A stretch of 64,000 nucleotides of DNA from positions 1 through 64,000 of the forward strand of contig JBDREC010000046.1 in assembly GCA_043820105.1 (NCBI GenBank). Direction: 5' to 3'. Below are positions 55,304 to 64,000 of the stretch, one piece after another (the stretch's first letter is position 1; every line of letters starts with the position of its first letter). This DNA comes from JBDREC01 sp043820105 [NCBI: Pseudomonadota bacterium] (lineage in GTDB: Bacteria > Bdellovibrionota_F > JAHFAK01). The notes under the pieces were generated by a model. The model did not search any database and was not told the origin of the DNA. It was given only the letters and a program-made list of their open reading frames with translations. The position numbers were made by a program, and so were the translations under genes.

Positions 55304-56413
55304 ATGAAAACTATCAAAGATTCAAATATAAATCTTATTTCAGAAGATAAAAGAAAGAGAGATTTAGAAGAGAGAGTAAAAGAATTACATTGCTTGCACG
55401 AGCTCTTAGATCTTTTTTACACAAATAAAAACCGCGATGATATTTTAAGCAAGGCTGTTTATATAATAAAGAAAAGTTGGCAATATCCTGAATGCACAGA
55501 AGTAAGATTGAATTTTAATAATAAAAATTACAAAACAGGCGGTTTTGTTGAAACTGTATGGAGACAAGCAGCTGACATTCTTCTTGATAATAAAAAGCTG
55601 GGAATCCTTGAGGTTTATTATACAGAGGAAAAACCTAAGGAATATGAAGGTGTTTTTTTAAAAGAAGAAAGGGCCTTGATAAATAGTATTTCCAGGCAAT
55701 TTACCTATATGGCACAGCAGATTGAAACAGAAAAAATTATTGCTTCCTATCAAAGGCAATTAAGATCACTTGCCTCAAAACTTTCTTTAGCTGGAGAAGA
55801 AGAAAGAAGAAATATTTCAAATAGTCTTCATGATACTATTTGTCAGGATTTAGCCTTATCAAAAATAAAAATTAATAAAATAAAGAAATCTCTTGATAAA
55901 AATAATATAGATTTTGCTCTTCAGGATGTGTCAGAGCTTATTAATTCTTTATTGAATAAGACACGGGCTTTAATTTTTGATATTAGTCCACCAATTCTTT
56001 ATGAACTTGGTTTAGAGGCTTCAATTGAATGGCTAGCTGAAAAAATTCAAAAAGAGCATAATATTCGTACCTCAGTTTATAATGATAAAAGAAAAAAAAG
56101 ACTTGATAAAGATTTAAAAGTATTTTTATTCCAAGCTGTGAGAGAATTATTGATAAATGTGGTCAAACATGCTCAGGCAAAGAATGTAAAAATAAACATT
56201 AACGAGCAAAATGAATTTATTGTAATTGAACTTATTGATGATGGTATAGGAATTGATGATTGTAAGCTTGATACAATAGGGGATGAAACAGGAGGTTTCG
56301 GTCTTTTTAGCATTAAAGAAAGGATTTTTTTATTTAATGGAAGCTTTGAAATATCAGGAACCTTAAATAAAGGCACACAAATAAAATTGCTAGCACCTTT
56401 AAAACAAAAATGA
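55304..56413 (+). CDS. Cytoplasmic sensor histidine kinase, HisKA_3 type
   Basis: No membrane segment is present. Residues about 25-140 form a GAF-like sensor (KELHCLHELLDLF, WQYPECTEVRLNF, LGILEVYYTEE, LKEERALINSIS). Residues about 160-240 are the HisKA_3 dimerisation domain with His176 in EEERRNISNSLHDTICQDL. The HATPase follows (ELLINVVKHAQAKN, ELIDDGIGID, GGFGLFSIKER). The same sensor pattern occurs at the N-terminus of the protein at 60249, so both may sense one signal. The response-regulator gene follows 13 bp downstream. Confidence 0.88.
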   Translation: MKTIKDSNINLISEDKRKRDLEERVKELHCLHELLDLFYTNKNRDDILSKAVYIIKKSWQYPECTEVRLNFNNKNYKTGGFVETVWRQAADILLDNKKLGILEVYYTEEKPKEYEGVFLKEERALINSISRQFTYMAQQIETEKIIASYQRQLRSLASKLSLAGEEERRNISNSLHDTICQDLALSKIKINKIKKSLDKNNIDFALQDVSELINSLLNKTRALIFDISPPILYELGLEASIEWLAEKIQKEHNIRTSVYNDKRKKRLDKDLKVFLFQAVRELLINVVKHAQAKNVKININEQNEFIVIELIDDGIGIDDCKLDTIGDETGGFGLFSIKERIFLFNGSFEISGTLNKGTQIKLLAPLKQK

Positions 56414-56426
56414 AGTGGAAAAAATA

Positions 56427-57074
56427 ATGAGCAAGAAAATATTGATAGCAGATGATCATAAAATATTACGAGATGGTTTGAAGTCATTAATAGAAAATGA
56501 GACAAGTTTTCAAGTTGTCGCTGAAGCAAAAGATGGTGAAGAAGCTGTAGAACTTAGTCTTAAGCATAAACCAGAAATTGTCATAATTGATATTACCATG
56601 CCAAAACTTAATGGAATAAAAGCCGCTGAAATGATTTTGCAAAAGATTAAAGATGTGAAAATTATTGCCTTATCAGTTCATGCTGACAAAAGATATGTCT
56701 CTCAAATGTTTAAAGTTGGTGCAAAAGGATATTTATTAAAAGATTGTGCTTTTGAAGAACTAATCCAAGCTATACATACTGTTATTGAAGACAAGGTATA
56801 TATAAGTCCAGCGGTAGCTGGCGAGGTTGTTGGTGATTATATAAGACATTTAGACAGAGGGAAATCTTCTGTTTTATCCTTGTTAACTCAAAGAGAAAGA
56901 GAAGTTCTTGAGTTATTGGCAGACGGGAAAAACGCAAAAGAAGTGGCTTTCATGCTTGAAATTAGTGTTAAAACAATCGAAACACATCGCAGACAACTTA
57001 TGGAAAAGTTAAATATTCACAGTATTGCAGAATTAACAAAATATGCAATAAGAGAAGGCATAATCAATCTCTAA
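56427..57074 (+). CDS. NarL/FixJ-type response regulator
   Basis: Receiver domain with the acidic pair DD, Asp55 as phospho-acceptor in IVIIDITMPK, and Lys in YLLKDC. The C-terminal LuxR-type helix-turn-helix is LTQREREVLELLADGKNAKEVA...VKTIETHRRQLMEKL. The ATG at 56427 has GGA about 8 bp upstream, within GTGGAAAAAATAATG. It pairs with the kinase just upstream. Its targets are not known; the glutamate dehydrogenase gene 130 bp downstream is the nearest candidate. Confidence 0.92.
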   Translation: MSKKILIADDHKILRDGLKSLIENETSFQVVAEAKDGEEAVELSLKHKPEIVIIDITMPKLNGIKAAEMILQKIKDVKIIALSVHADKRYVSQMFKVGAKGYLLKDCAFEELIQAIHTVIEDKVYISPAVAGEVVGDYIRHLDRGKSSVLSLLTQREREVLELLADGKNAKEVAFMLEISVKTIETHRRQLMEKLNIHSIAELTKYAIREGIINL

Positions 57075-57205
57075 TCCAAATCCTTAGCTATTCATCAGGT
57101 TTTATCTTACCCAAAATCATACTTATCCTAATTGTTCAACTATTTTTTATTCTCTATAACAGCTTTCAATTTTAACAAAATTATTATTGCTAAGAGGTAA
57201 ATAGA

Positions 57206-58492
57206 ATGAATGACAAAGCTTTTAGTGCCTTTGAGATGGCTCAAAGACAATTTGATCAGGTTGCAGATCTTTTAGATTTAGATGCGGCCTCAAGAGATCT
57301 ATTGCGTAATCCAATGAGAGAATATCATTTTAATATTCCAGTGAAAATGGATGATGGTTCAGTCTCTGTATTCAGAGGATTTAGGGTTCAACACAATGAT
57401 GCAAGGGGTCCTGGTAAAGGTGGAATAAGGTTTCATCCCCAAGAGACGATTGATACTGTTAGGGCGCTTTCAATGTGGATGACCTGGAAATGTGCTTTAG
57501 TTGATATTCCTTTGGGTGGTAGTAAGGGAGGCGTGATTTGTGATCCGCATAATTTGAGCTTATCAGAGCAGGAAAGACTTTGCAGGGGATGGGTTAGACA
57601 AATTGCTAGAAATATTGGACCATGTATTGACGTGCCTGCTCCAGATGTTATGACTAATGCACAACATATGCTATGGATGCTTGATGAGTTTGAAGTTATC
57701 CATGGAGGAAAGTTTCCAGGAGTTATCACTGGAAAGCCAGTTGGCCTCGGAGGATCACTTGGCAGAACAGAAGCAACTGGATATGGTGTAATATTTACAG
57801 TAAGAGAAGCTTTAAAAGAACTGGGAATTATGCCTGAAAACACAACAGCCAGTTTTCAGGGTTTTGGAAATGTTTCACAATATGCAGCAAAACTTTATCA
57901 GCAATTGGGTGGAAAAATAATTTCTGTCTCTTGTTGGAATCAGAAAGAGCAGATAGCTTATACTTATAAAAAAATTAAGGGTATTAATTTAGAAGATCTT
58001 TTGACAATAACAGATCGCTTTGGAGGCATTGATAAAGAAAAAGCATTTGAAAAAGGTTATGAAATCTTGCCAGCTCAAGCCTGGATAAGTCAAGATGTTG
58101 ATATTCTAATCCCAGCTGCCCTTGAGAATCAAATTACAGCTAGCAGTGTTAAAAAAATTAGTGAAAAAGTAAAAATAATTGCAGAAGGAGCTAATGGTCC
58201 TACAACACCTGAAGCAGATGTATTTATTAAAGAAAAAGGTATCTTTTTAATTCCTGATTTTTTAGCAAATGCAGGTGGGGTTACTTGCAGTTATTTTGAA
58301 CAGGTGCAAAGTAATATGAATTATTATTGGGAAAAAGATGAAGTTTTAAGCAAGCTGGATCTTAAAATGACCTCTGCATTCAAAGAAGTGAGCAGGTTAT
58401 CAAGAAAAAGAAATATATACCAAAGGGATGCAGCCTATATAATAGCTATTAATAATGTTGTTAAAGCTTGTAAGGAAAGAGGTTGGGTATAA
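57206..58492 (+). CDS. Glutamate dehydrogenase (Glu/Leu/Phe/Val dehydrogenase family)
   Basis: The enzyme interconverts glutamate and 2-oxoglutarate plus ammonia using NAD(P). Conserved lysines are present in GPGKGGIRFHP (Lys71), MTWKCALVDIP (Lys95) and GGSKGGV (Lys107), and the Rossmann motif is FQGFGNVSQYAA. The 428-residue length is that of the hexameric class. GAGG precedes the ATG. Its stop overlaps the start of the next gene (TAATG), which ties it to the PEP-synthase-like proteins. Choice of NAD or NADP cannot be read with confidence. Confidence 0.92.
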   Translation: MNDKAFSAFEMAQRQFDQVADLLDLDAASRDLLRNPMREYHFNIPVKMDDGSVSVFRGFRVQHNDARGPGKGGIRFHPQETIDTVRALSMWMTWKCALVDIPLGGSKGGVICDPHNLSLSEQERLCRGWVRQIARNIGPCIDVPAPDVMTNAQHMLWMLDEFEVIHGGKFPGVITGKPVGLGGSLGRTEATGYGVIFTVREALKELGIMPENTTASFQGFGNVSQYAAKLYQQLGGKIISVSCWNQKEQIAYTYKKIKGINLEDLLTITDRFGGIDKEKAFEKGYEILPAQAWISQDVDILIPAALENQITASSVKKISEKVKIIAEGANGPTTPEADVFIKEKGIFLIPDFLANAGGVTCSYFEQVQSNMNYYWEKDEVLSKLDLKMTSAFKEVSRLSRKRNIYQRDAAYIIAINNVVKACKERGWV

Positions 58493-60252
58493 TGATTGAG
58501 AACACCAAGTTTCCACTTCCAAAAACAATCAAAAGATTTCAAAGAGAATTCTTTGAGTCAAAAGATGACTTTACGTATATTGGAAATGGATCTTTTGGTG
58601 GTAAGGCATTGGGGCTGCTTTTTATTCATGATAAATTAGTGAAATCCTGTGAGAATAATACTGGCTTTGAGAATATTAGGGTAAGTATTCCTAAATCTAC
58701 AATTATTACGACAGAGCTGTTTGATATCTTCATGAAAAGGAATAATCTTTATGATTTATTTTCTAATAAAAATATTTCAGATGAAGATATTGTTCTTGAG
58801 TTTCAGCAAGCCGAGTTGCCTACGGAACTTTTGGGTGATCTGCGGGCCCTAATTTCAAAAGTTCACAGTCCATTGGCCATTAGATCATCAAGTTTGATCG
58901 AAGATTCAATAGACGCGCCCTTTGCAGGAATTTATGCAACAAAAATGATTCCTAACAATCAATCTGAAACAACAATGCGCTTTAGAAAATTATCAGATGC
59001 AATTAAGTTTGTGTACGCATCAACATTTTTTAAATCTGCCAAGGACTATATTAGTTCTATAGATTTAAACATTAACAATGAAAAAATGGCTGTAATTATT
59101 CAAGAGTGTGTTGGAAATTTATATGATGATTATTTTTATCCGAACATATCAGGCGTGGTTCGTTCTTACAATTTTTATGCTTTTGGTAAGTCAAAACCAC
59201 AAGATGGAATGGGGAGTTTGGCTTTAGGATTGGGAAAAACTATTGTGGATGGATCCAATAGTTGGAACTATTCACTTACTAATCCTAAAGCTCCTCCCCC
59301 TTATAACTCTATTTCAGACCTTTTAAAGCTTAGTCAGAATAAGTTTTGGGCTGTTGATATGTCAAAACAGACAAAATATGATCCTGTGAAAGAAACAGAG
59401 TTTATGAAATTACTTGAACTTAAAGAAGCCGAGTTTCATGGGAACTTACAGCCCATAGCTTCAACATATGACCCAGCTTCTGATAGAATAGCCTTTGGAA
59501 CTCATGTAAATGGTCCAAGGCTTTTAAATTTTACTCAAATATTAGATTTTGAAGAAGTGAAATTAAATAAACTTTTATTACATATTGTGGATTTATGTAA
59601 AGATATGTTCAAAGAAGATGTTGAAATTGAATTTGCACTAAATTTTGATCATAAAAATTATAAAAATGTAAGGTTTGCTTTTTTACAAGTCAGACCAATA
59701 GCAGTGTCAAATGAAAACACAACAGTTGAGAGTAGTGAGTTATTGCAATCTGATAATTTATTGTCTTCAGATGTTGTGTTGGGAAACGGAAGTGATAACA
59801 ATATTAAAGATATAGTTTTTGTTAAACCTGAAGTTTTTGATAAAAGTAAAACAAGACAAATCGCTAATGAACTTGAACTAATTAATAAAGACTGTCTCAG
59901 AGAAAATATTAATTATTTATTAATTGGATTTGGTAGGTGGGGAAGTCAAGATGAATGGCTAGGAATACCAGTTGATTGGGGTCAGATATCTAAGGCAAAG
60001 GTTATTATTGAAGCAACTTTGCCAGCAATAGATGTTGAAATAAGTCAAGGCTCCCATTTTTTTCATAATCTGACTGGCTTTAAAATTCCTTATTTTTCTG
60101 TAAAGCACAATAGTAAATTCTCAATAGATTGGGATTGGCTTAATTCGCAGAAAATGATAAAAGAAACAAGTTTTTTAAAACATGTTAGATTAAGCAGGCC
60201 CTTAAATGTTAAAGTCGATGGCAAAAAGGGAATTGGTGTAGTGAAAAAATGA
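58492..60252 (+). CDS. PEP/pyruvate-binding (PPDK_N) domain protein without phosphohistidine domain
   Basis: Residues about 25-400 match the ATP-grasp PEP/pyruvate-binding domain of PEP synthase: GNGSFGGKALGL, IRSSSLIEDSIDAPFAG, ALGLGKTIVDG and FLQVRPI. The domains that carry the catalytic His (TGGxxSHA) and bind PEP are missing. A C-terminal domain with GFGRWGSQDEWLGIPV and SQGSHFFHNLTGF follows; it recurs in the next protein. ATG at 58492 overlaps the gdh stop. A phosphotransfer role without the swivelling His is unclear, so regulation or an altered reaction is possible. Confidence 0.85.
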   Translation: MIENTKFPLPKTIKRFQREFFESKDDFTYIGNGSFGGKALGLLFIHDKLVKSCENNTGFENIRVSIPKSTIITTELFDIFMKRNNLYDLFSNKNISDEDIVLEFQQAELPTELLGDLRALISKVHSPLAIRSSSLIEDSIDAPFAGIYATKMIPNNQSETTMRFRKLSDAIKFVYASTFFKSAKDYISSIDLNINNEKMAVIIQECVGNLYDDYFYPNISGVVRSYNFYAFGKSKPQDGMGSLALGLGKTIVDGSNSWNYSLTNPKAPPPYNSISDLLKLSQNKFWAVDMSKQTKYDPVKETEFMKLLELKEAEFHGNLQPIASTYDPASDRIAFGTHVNGPRLLNFTQILDFEEVKLNKLLLHIVDLCKDMFKEDVEIEFALNFDHKNYKNVRFAFLQVRPIAVSNENTTVESSELLQSDNLLSSDVVLGNGSDNNIKDIVFVKPEVFDKSKTRQIANELELINKDCLRENINYLLIGFGRWGSQDEWLGIPVDWGQISKAKVIIEATLPAIDVEISQGSHFFHNLTGFKIPYFSVKHNSKFSIDWDWLNSQKMIKETSFLKHVRLSRPLNVKVDGKKGIGVVKK

Positions 60253-63200
60253 AAAAGGATAGCAAAGCTATAAAAGATAAGACATTTTACAATGAGCTTA
60301 ATGAAAGAACAAAAGAGCTGAATTGTCTTTATGAACTTGATAAAATACTGGAAATTATAGGTCTTGATAGTCTTGTTTTATTTGAAAAATTGATGCCTAT
60401 TATTAAGTGTGCCTGGCGATATTCTGAAATATGTTGTATAAAAGCCATGTTTCGAAAAAAAGAATTTTATTCTGATGAATTTACTGAAACTCCATGGGTA
60501 CAAAGTTCTAACATCTTTATTCAAGGGGAAAAAGTAGGACAAATAGATGTTTATTATTTGGAAGAAAAAGAAGATGTTGGGGAAGGATGTTTTTTACCTG
60601 AAGAGAGAAAACTATTAAATACCATAGCAGATCGAGTTGGGAAATATTTTTACTATGAGGAGCTTCGCAGAAATTATTTGAAAATGCAGGAGCTTAAGCA
60701 AGAGCCTACAGAGTTAAAAGATGAAAAATGGAAAGTTATTTTAAGCATGATATCAAGGACTGATGCAAATCTCCTTGCTTTGATTGTTAAGAAGATGCTT
60801 TATAGATTATGTTGGGCTGGTAATATAGAAGCTCAGTCAATGATGCAGGAATATGGTCATGATTTAGCAGAAACACAAGAAGGGTCTATTATTGATGCTA
60901 ATAGACCAATCAAAAAAAAGAAAAATGAATCACTCATTGATCTGAGAAATAAAATATTTAATATTGCTTCTGAAGTTTATAGTGATGAAGCAATTATAGA
61001 TTTAATTGAAAAATGGATGAAGGAAAATAATGTTAGCTTTCTTGTGAGAACTTTAGAAAGTAATAGTACTTCTTTTGCAGAAATATCAGAAGCCATCTCA
61101 AAATATCAGCATTTAACTCCTGGAGATGCAAAAATATCAGGTGTTACCAAGAAAAGTCTTTTAGTGCTTTTAACCAGGAGATTTTTAACTGAAAATTTAC
61201 GGTTTACAAATATTGCAAAACAGTATTTGGAAATAAAAGATTTTTATAAATTATTTCAGCATACTATTGCTCCTTTTGACAGTCATGGAAAATTGGGTGG
61301 GAAAAGTTCTGGTCTTTTTCTTGCATCATCTATTATAAAAAGAAAAGCAAAAGATCTTAATATCCAGATAAAAGTTCCTAAGACCTGGTTTGTATCTTCA
61401 GATACAATTTATAGTTTTATTCATTATAATAATTTGGGTGATATAATTGAACAAAAATATAAAACTATTAATCAAATCAGATCCGAATATCCACATATTG
61501 TTCACGTTTTTAAAAACGCTTCTTTTCCTTCTGAGATTATAAGTGGTTTATCCTCAGCTTTAGATGATTTTGGGAATAAACCCATTATTGTCAGAAGTTC
61601 ATCTTTATTAGAGGATAATTTTGATACATCTTTTGCTGGAAAATATAAAAGTTTATTTTTAGCTAACCAGGGGACAAAAGAAGAAAGGCTTGAAGCCTTG
61701 ATGGATGGTATTGCAGAGATATTTGCATCTACTTTTGCCCCTGATCCAATTTCTTATAGAATAGAAAAAAATCTTCTGGATTTTAAAGAAGAGATGGGTA
61801 TTTTAATTCAAGAAGTAGTTGGTAAAAAGACTGGAAAATATTTTTTTCCAGCTTTTGCTGGAGTTGCCTTTTGTAATAATGAATTTAGGTGGTCAAAAAG
61901 AATAAAAAAGGATGATGGGCTTTTAAGGATAGTTCCTGGTTTGGGAACAAGGGCTGTTGATAGATTAAGTGATGACTATCCAATTTTAATAGCGCCAGGT
62001 CAGCCAAATTTAAGAGTTAATACAATTCCCAAAGAAATTTGCAAATATTCTCCACAAAAAATTGATGTTATTAATTTAGAATCAAATGAATTTCAAACTG
62101 TTGAGATTGAAAAAATATTAAAAGAAATCGACTATGATTATCCACAAATAAATAATGTTATGTCTATATATGATGGAGATTCTCTAAGAATTCCAGCACC
62201 ATTTGAATTAGATTTTAAAGAAAATACCAAGGATCTTGTTGTTACTTTTGAAGGAATGTTTAGCAAAACAACATTTATTAATGATGTTAAAAAAATATTA
62301 GATGAATTGAAAAGTGTTTTAAAAACACCTGTAGATATTGAGTTTGCCTTTGATGAAAATGATTTTTATCTCTTGCAATGTCGACCACAAAGCTATTCTA
62401 TTGAGAATAAACCTCAGCCAATACCAAAAAACATTGAAGCTAAAGATTGTTTATTTACAGCACATAAGTATATTTCAAATGGATATGTGCCTGATATTAG
62501 CCATATTGTTTATGTTGATCCTTTGAACTATGCTACTATAAAAGAACATTCAGAATTATTCAGAATTGGCAAAGTTGTTGGAAAATTAAATAAATTATTA
62601 CCAAAAAGAAAATTTATTTTAATGGGTCCTGGAAGGTGGGGAAGTAGGGGAGATATCACTTTGGGTGTCAATGTAACTTATGCTGATATTAACAATACTT
62701 CTGTTTTAATAGAAGTGGCCAGAAAAAAAGGCAATTATGTTCCAGATCTGTCATTTGGAACGCATTTTTTTCAAGATCTGGTAGAGTCTAATATCAGATA
62801 TATTCCACTATACCCAGATGAAGGGACTTGTGTTTTTAATGAAAACTTTCTTAACAATAAAAAGAACCTTTTATCAGAAATCTTACCAAAATATGGCTAT
62901 CTAAAAGACGTAATTAAGGTTATTGATGTACCGCATTCAACTGACGGGAAAATATTAAAAATATTAATGAACTCTGATCTAAACGAAGCTTTAGCCTATT
63001 TTTCAAAACCATCAATGAGCACAGAAGTAGAAGAAGAAGTATATACGCCAGATACCAAAGAAACACAGCCAGATGAATGGAATTGGAGAATGTTAATGGC
63101 CAACAAATTGGCATCAGAGCTTGATTCAAGAAAATACGGTGTAAAGAACATTTATGTATTTGGAAGCACTAAATCAGGGACTGCACAAATGGGTAGCGAT

Positions 63201-63434
63201 ATTGATCTTCTGGTTCACTTTAATGGTAGCAAAAGCCAAAGAATAGAACTTATGCATTGGTTTGATGGTTGGAGCAAGGCCCTTGATGTAATGAATTATT
63301 TAAAGACAGGATATAAGTCTGAGGGATTATTAGATGTTCATTTTATAACAGATGAAGACATTAAGAATAAGACAAGTTTTGCTGTGAAGATTGGTGCTGT
63401 AACAGATGCTGCCAAGCCTTTAAAGATGAAGTAA
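60249..63434 (+). CDS. Fusion: GAF-like sensor + helical region + PPDK_N ATP-grasp + GRWGS domain + nucleotidyltransferase
   Basis: Residues about 15-140 resemble the sensor of the kinase at 55304 (KELNCLYELDKIL, VGQIDVYYLEE, LPEERKLLNTIA). Residues about 150-320 are helical. The PPDK_N domain spans about 340-710 (KLGGKSSGL, VRSSSLLEDNFDTSFAGKY, LQCRP). GPGRWGSRGD and FGTHFFQDLVES (about 790-840) repeat the C-terminal domain of the previous protein. Residues about 960-1060 are a pol-beta-fold nucleotidyltransferase (FGSTKSGTAQMGSDIDLLV). No phosphohistidine motif is present. The start overlaps the previous stop (ATGA). I know of no described function for this combination. Confidence 0.85.
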   Translation: MKKDSKAIKDKTFYNELNERTKELNCLYELDKILEIIGLDSLVLFEKLMPIIKCAWRYSEICCIKAMFRKKEFYSDEFTETPWVQSSNIFIQGEKVGQIDVYYLEEKEDVGEGCFLPEERKLLNTIADRVGKYFYYEELRRNYLKMQELKQEPTELKDEKWKVILSMISRTDANLLALIVKKMLYRLCWAGNIEAQSMMQEYGHDLAETQEGSIIDANRPIKKKKNESLIDLRNKIFNIASEVYSDEAIIDLIEKWMKENNVSFLVRTLESNSTSFAEISEAISKYQHLTPGDAKISGVTKKSLLVLLTRRFLTENLRFTNIAKQYLEIKDFYKLFQHTIAPFDSHGKLGGKSSGLFLASSIIKRKAKDLNIQIKVPKTWFVSSDTIYSFIHYNNLGDIIEQKYKTINQIRSEYPHIVHVFKNASFPSEIISGLSSALDDFGNKPIIVRSSSLLEDNFDTSFAGKYKSLFLANQGTKEERLEALMDGIAEIFASTFAPDPISYRIEKNLLDFKEEMGILIQEVVGKKTGKYFFPAFAGVAFCNNEFRWSKRIKKDDGLLRIVPGLGTRAVDRLSDDYPILIAPGQPNLRVNTIPKEICKYSPQKIDVINLESNEFQTVEIEKILKEIDYDYPQINNVMSIYDGDSLRIPAPFELDFKENTKDLVVTFEGMFSKTTFINDVKKILDELKSVLKTPVDIEFAFDENDFYLLQCRPQSYSIENKPQPIPKNIEAKDCLFTAHKYISNGYVPDISHIVYVDPLNYATIKEHSELFRIGKVVGKLNKLLPKRKFILMGPGRWGSRGDITLGVNVTYADINNTSVLIEVARKKGNYVPDLSFGTHFFQDLVESNIRYIPLYPDEGTCVFNENFLNNKKNLLSEILPKYGYLKDVIKVIDVPHSTDGKILKILMNSDLNEALAYFSKPSMSTEVEEEVYTPDTKETQPDEWNWRMLMANKLASELDSRKYGVKNIYVFGSTKSGTAQMGSDIDLLVHFNGSKSQRIELMHWFDGWSKALDVMNYLKTGYKSEGLLDVHFITDEDIKNKTSFAVKIGAVTDAAKPLKMK

Positions 63435-63436
63435 TA

Positions 63437-64000
63437 TTAGATGAGAATTCTTTTAGCTTGATCAAGCTTATCTAAGTTAAATTCAACAATAGCGAGTTCC
63501 TTGCCATTATGTGCAGCTGAGAAACAGTGGGTTTCATTAATTTTATCTTTCCATGACTTTGTTATACTTGCTGATTCATGGATGTGTCCATGAAGAGTTA
63601 ATAATGGTTTGTTATTTTCAATAAATCTTCTTATTGCAATGCTACCTACATGAACATCAAGCTGCACATGGTCTATCATTTTTCCATCAAGTGCAGCATA
63701 ATCAAGGTTTGTGTTGTGAGGAGGAGCATGAAATAAAAATATTGAATTTATAAATTTATCACCCTTTGTTAGGATTTCCAGATCATTAGAAATCGTAGAA
63801 TGTTTAATAATATTTTCTGGAATTTTTTCTGATCTATAACCTTCATAGGGATGAATACAGCCTGGGTCAACATATTGACTAACATCATATTTTTCCCAAT
63901 CTTTAAAAAGAAATGGAGTAGGTGGTATATATGAATATCCGAATATATTATAATTATAAAGTTGGGTTTTTTTAAAATGAATATAATTCCAAAGCCCTTT
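63437..64000 (-). CDS. Calcineurin-like metallophosphoesterase, cut by window edge
   Basis: The frame is open from the window edge at 64000 to the stop at 63437, so the N-terminal part lies outside. Visible family motifs are FLFHAPPHNTNLD and LLTLHGHIHES (GHxH metal ligands). Such enzymes hydrolyse phosphodiesters or phosphomonoesters with two metal ions. It is convergent with the fusion gene, with only 2 bp between the stops. The substrate cannot be told. Confidence 0.82.
   Translation of the reverse strand, partial: KGLWNYIHFKKTQLYNYNIFGYSYIPPTPFLFKDWEKYDVSQYVDPGCIHPYEGYRSEKIPENIIKHSTISNDLEILTKGDKFINSIFLFHAPPHNTNLDYAALDGKMIDHVQLDVHVGSIAIRRFIENNKPLLTLHGHIHESASITKSWKDKINETHCFSAAHNGKELAIVEFNLDKLDQAKRILI

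Overview
The window is a chromosomal segment of an AT-rich (about one third GC by eye) Gram-negative bacterium. The Gram-negative envelope is shown by BamA, a LolCDE-type lipoprotein exporter, many lipobox lipoproteins and a Psp membrane-stress system. Several traits point to a deltaproteobacteria-like lineage (Desulfobacterota, Myxococcota, Bdellovibrionota or a relative), although no marker fixes the taxon: the order pilC-pilS-pilR-pilA, a PilZ protein of the myxobacterial type, single-chain GlyRS together with GlnRS, and a NikR operator of the GTGTTAC-N14-GTAACAC type. No rRNA, tRNA, CRISPR array or complete insertion sequence was seen. TTG starts are common.

Layout. 1-4.55 kb is an accessory patch: a DUF4143 ATPase, a DUF2442/DUF4160 pair and a Fic protein, separated by copies of two dispersed repeat families. 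4.7-11.6 kb is a forward run recN, PP2C phosphatase (frameshifted at an A9 tract), lolC/E, lolD, bamA, then convergent pfkA. 12.8-14.75 kb is nearly gene-free and holds repeats, a hairpin, a CRP-type palindrome, a DUF5658 membrane protein and a 244-bp fold-back element. 14.75-23.3 kb carries a His/Ser/Gln-rich secreted protein, glnS, a PilZ protein, a DsbA-like lipoprotein, a cyclic-nucleotide-domain protein, a Flp-like pilin, an Na+/solute symporter and glyS. 23.3-35.6 kb is mostly on the minus strand: zinc-finger ParA, add, mazG; then pilC-pilS-pilR-pilA; an RND/MMPL exporter; nikR with its own operator. 36-39.4 kb has two secreted peptidases. 39.5-42.5 kb is a psp locus with a clear sigma-54 promoter and divergent pspF. 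42.6-46.5 kb is a TatT-DctP-DctQ-DctM TRAP (TPAT) operon, followed by uvrA and a CofD/YvcK-like gene. 51-55 kb is a two-gene lipoprotein/HEAT-repeat operon. 55.3-63.4 kb joins a two-component system, glutamate dehydrogenase and two proteins carrying only the ATP-grasp part of PEP synthase; the larger one shares its sensor domain with the histidine kinase and ends in a nucleotidyltransferase domain.

Two signals stand out. First, the intergenic DNA is full of short tandem repeats of 7 or 8 bp (GTGGTAA, TTCAAAA, GAATACT, GTACAGC, TTGTTCCC types), most of them starting directly after stop codons and sometimes running into coding sequence. Second, the 55.3-63.4 kb cluster looks like a signalling and carbon/nitrogen-metabolism module whose central proteins lack the phosphohistidine and PEP-binding parts of PEP synthase. 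Both deserve follow-up.
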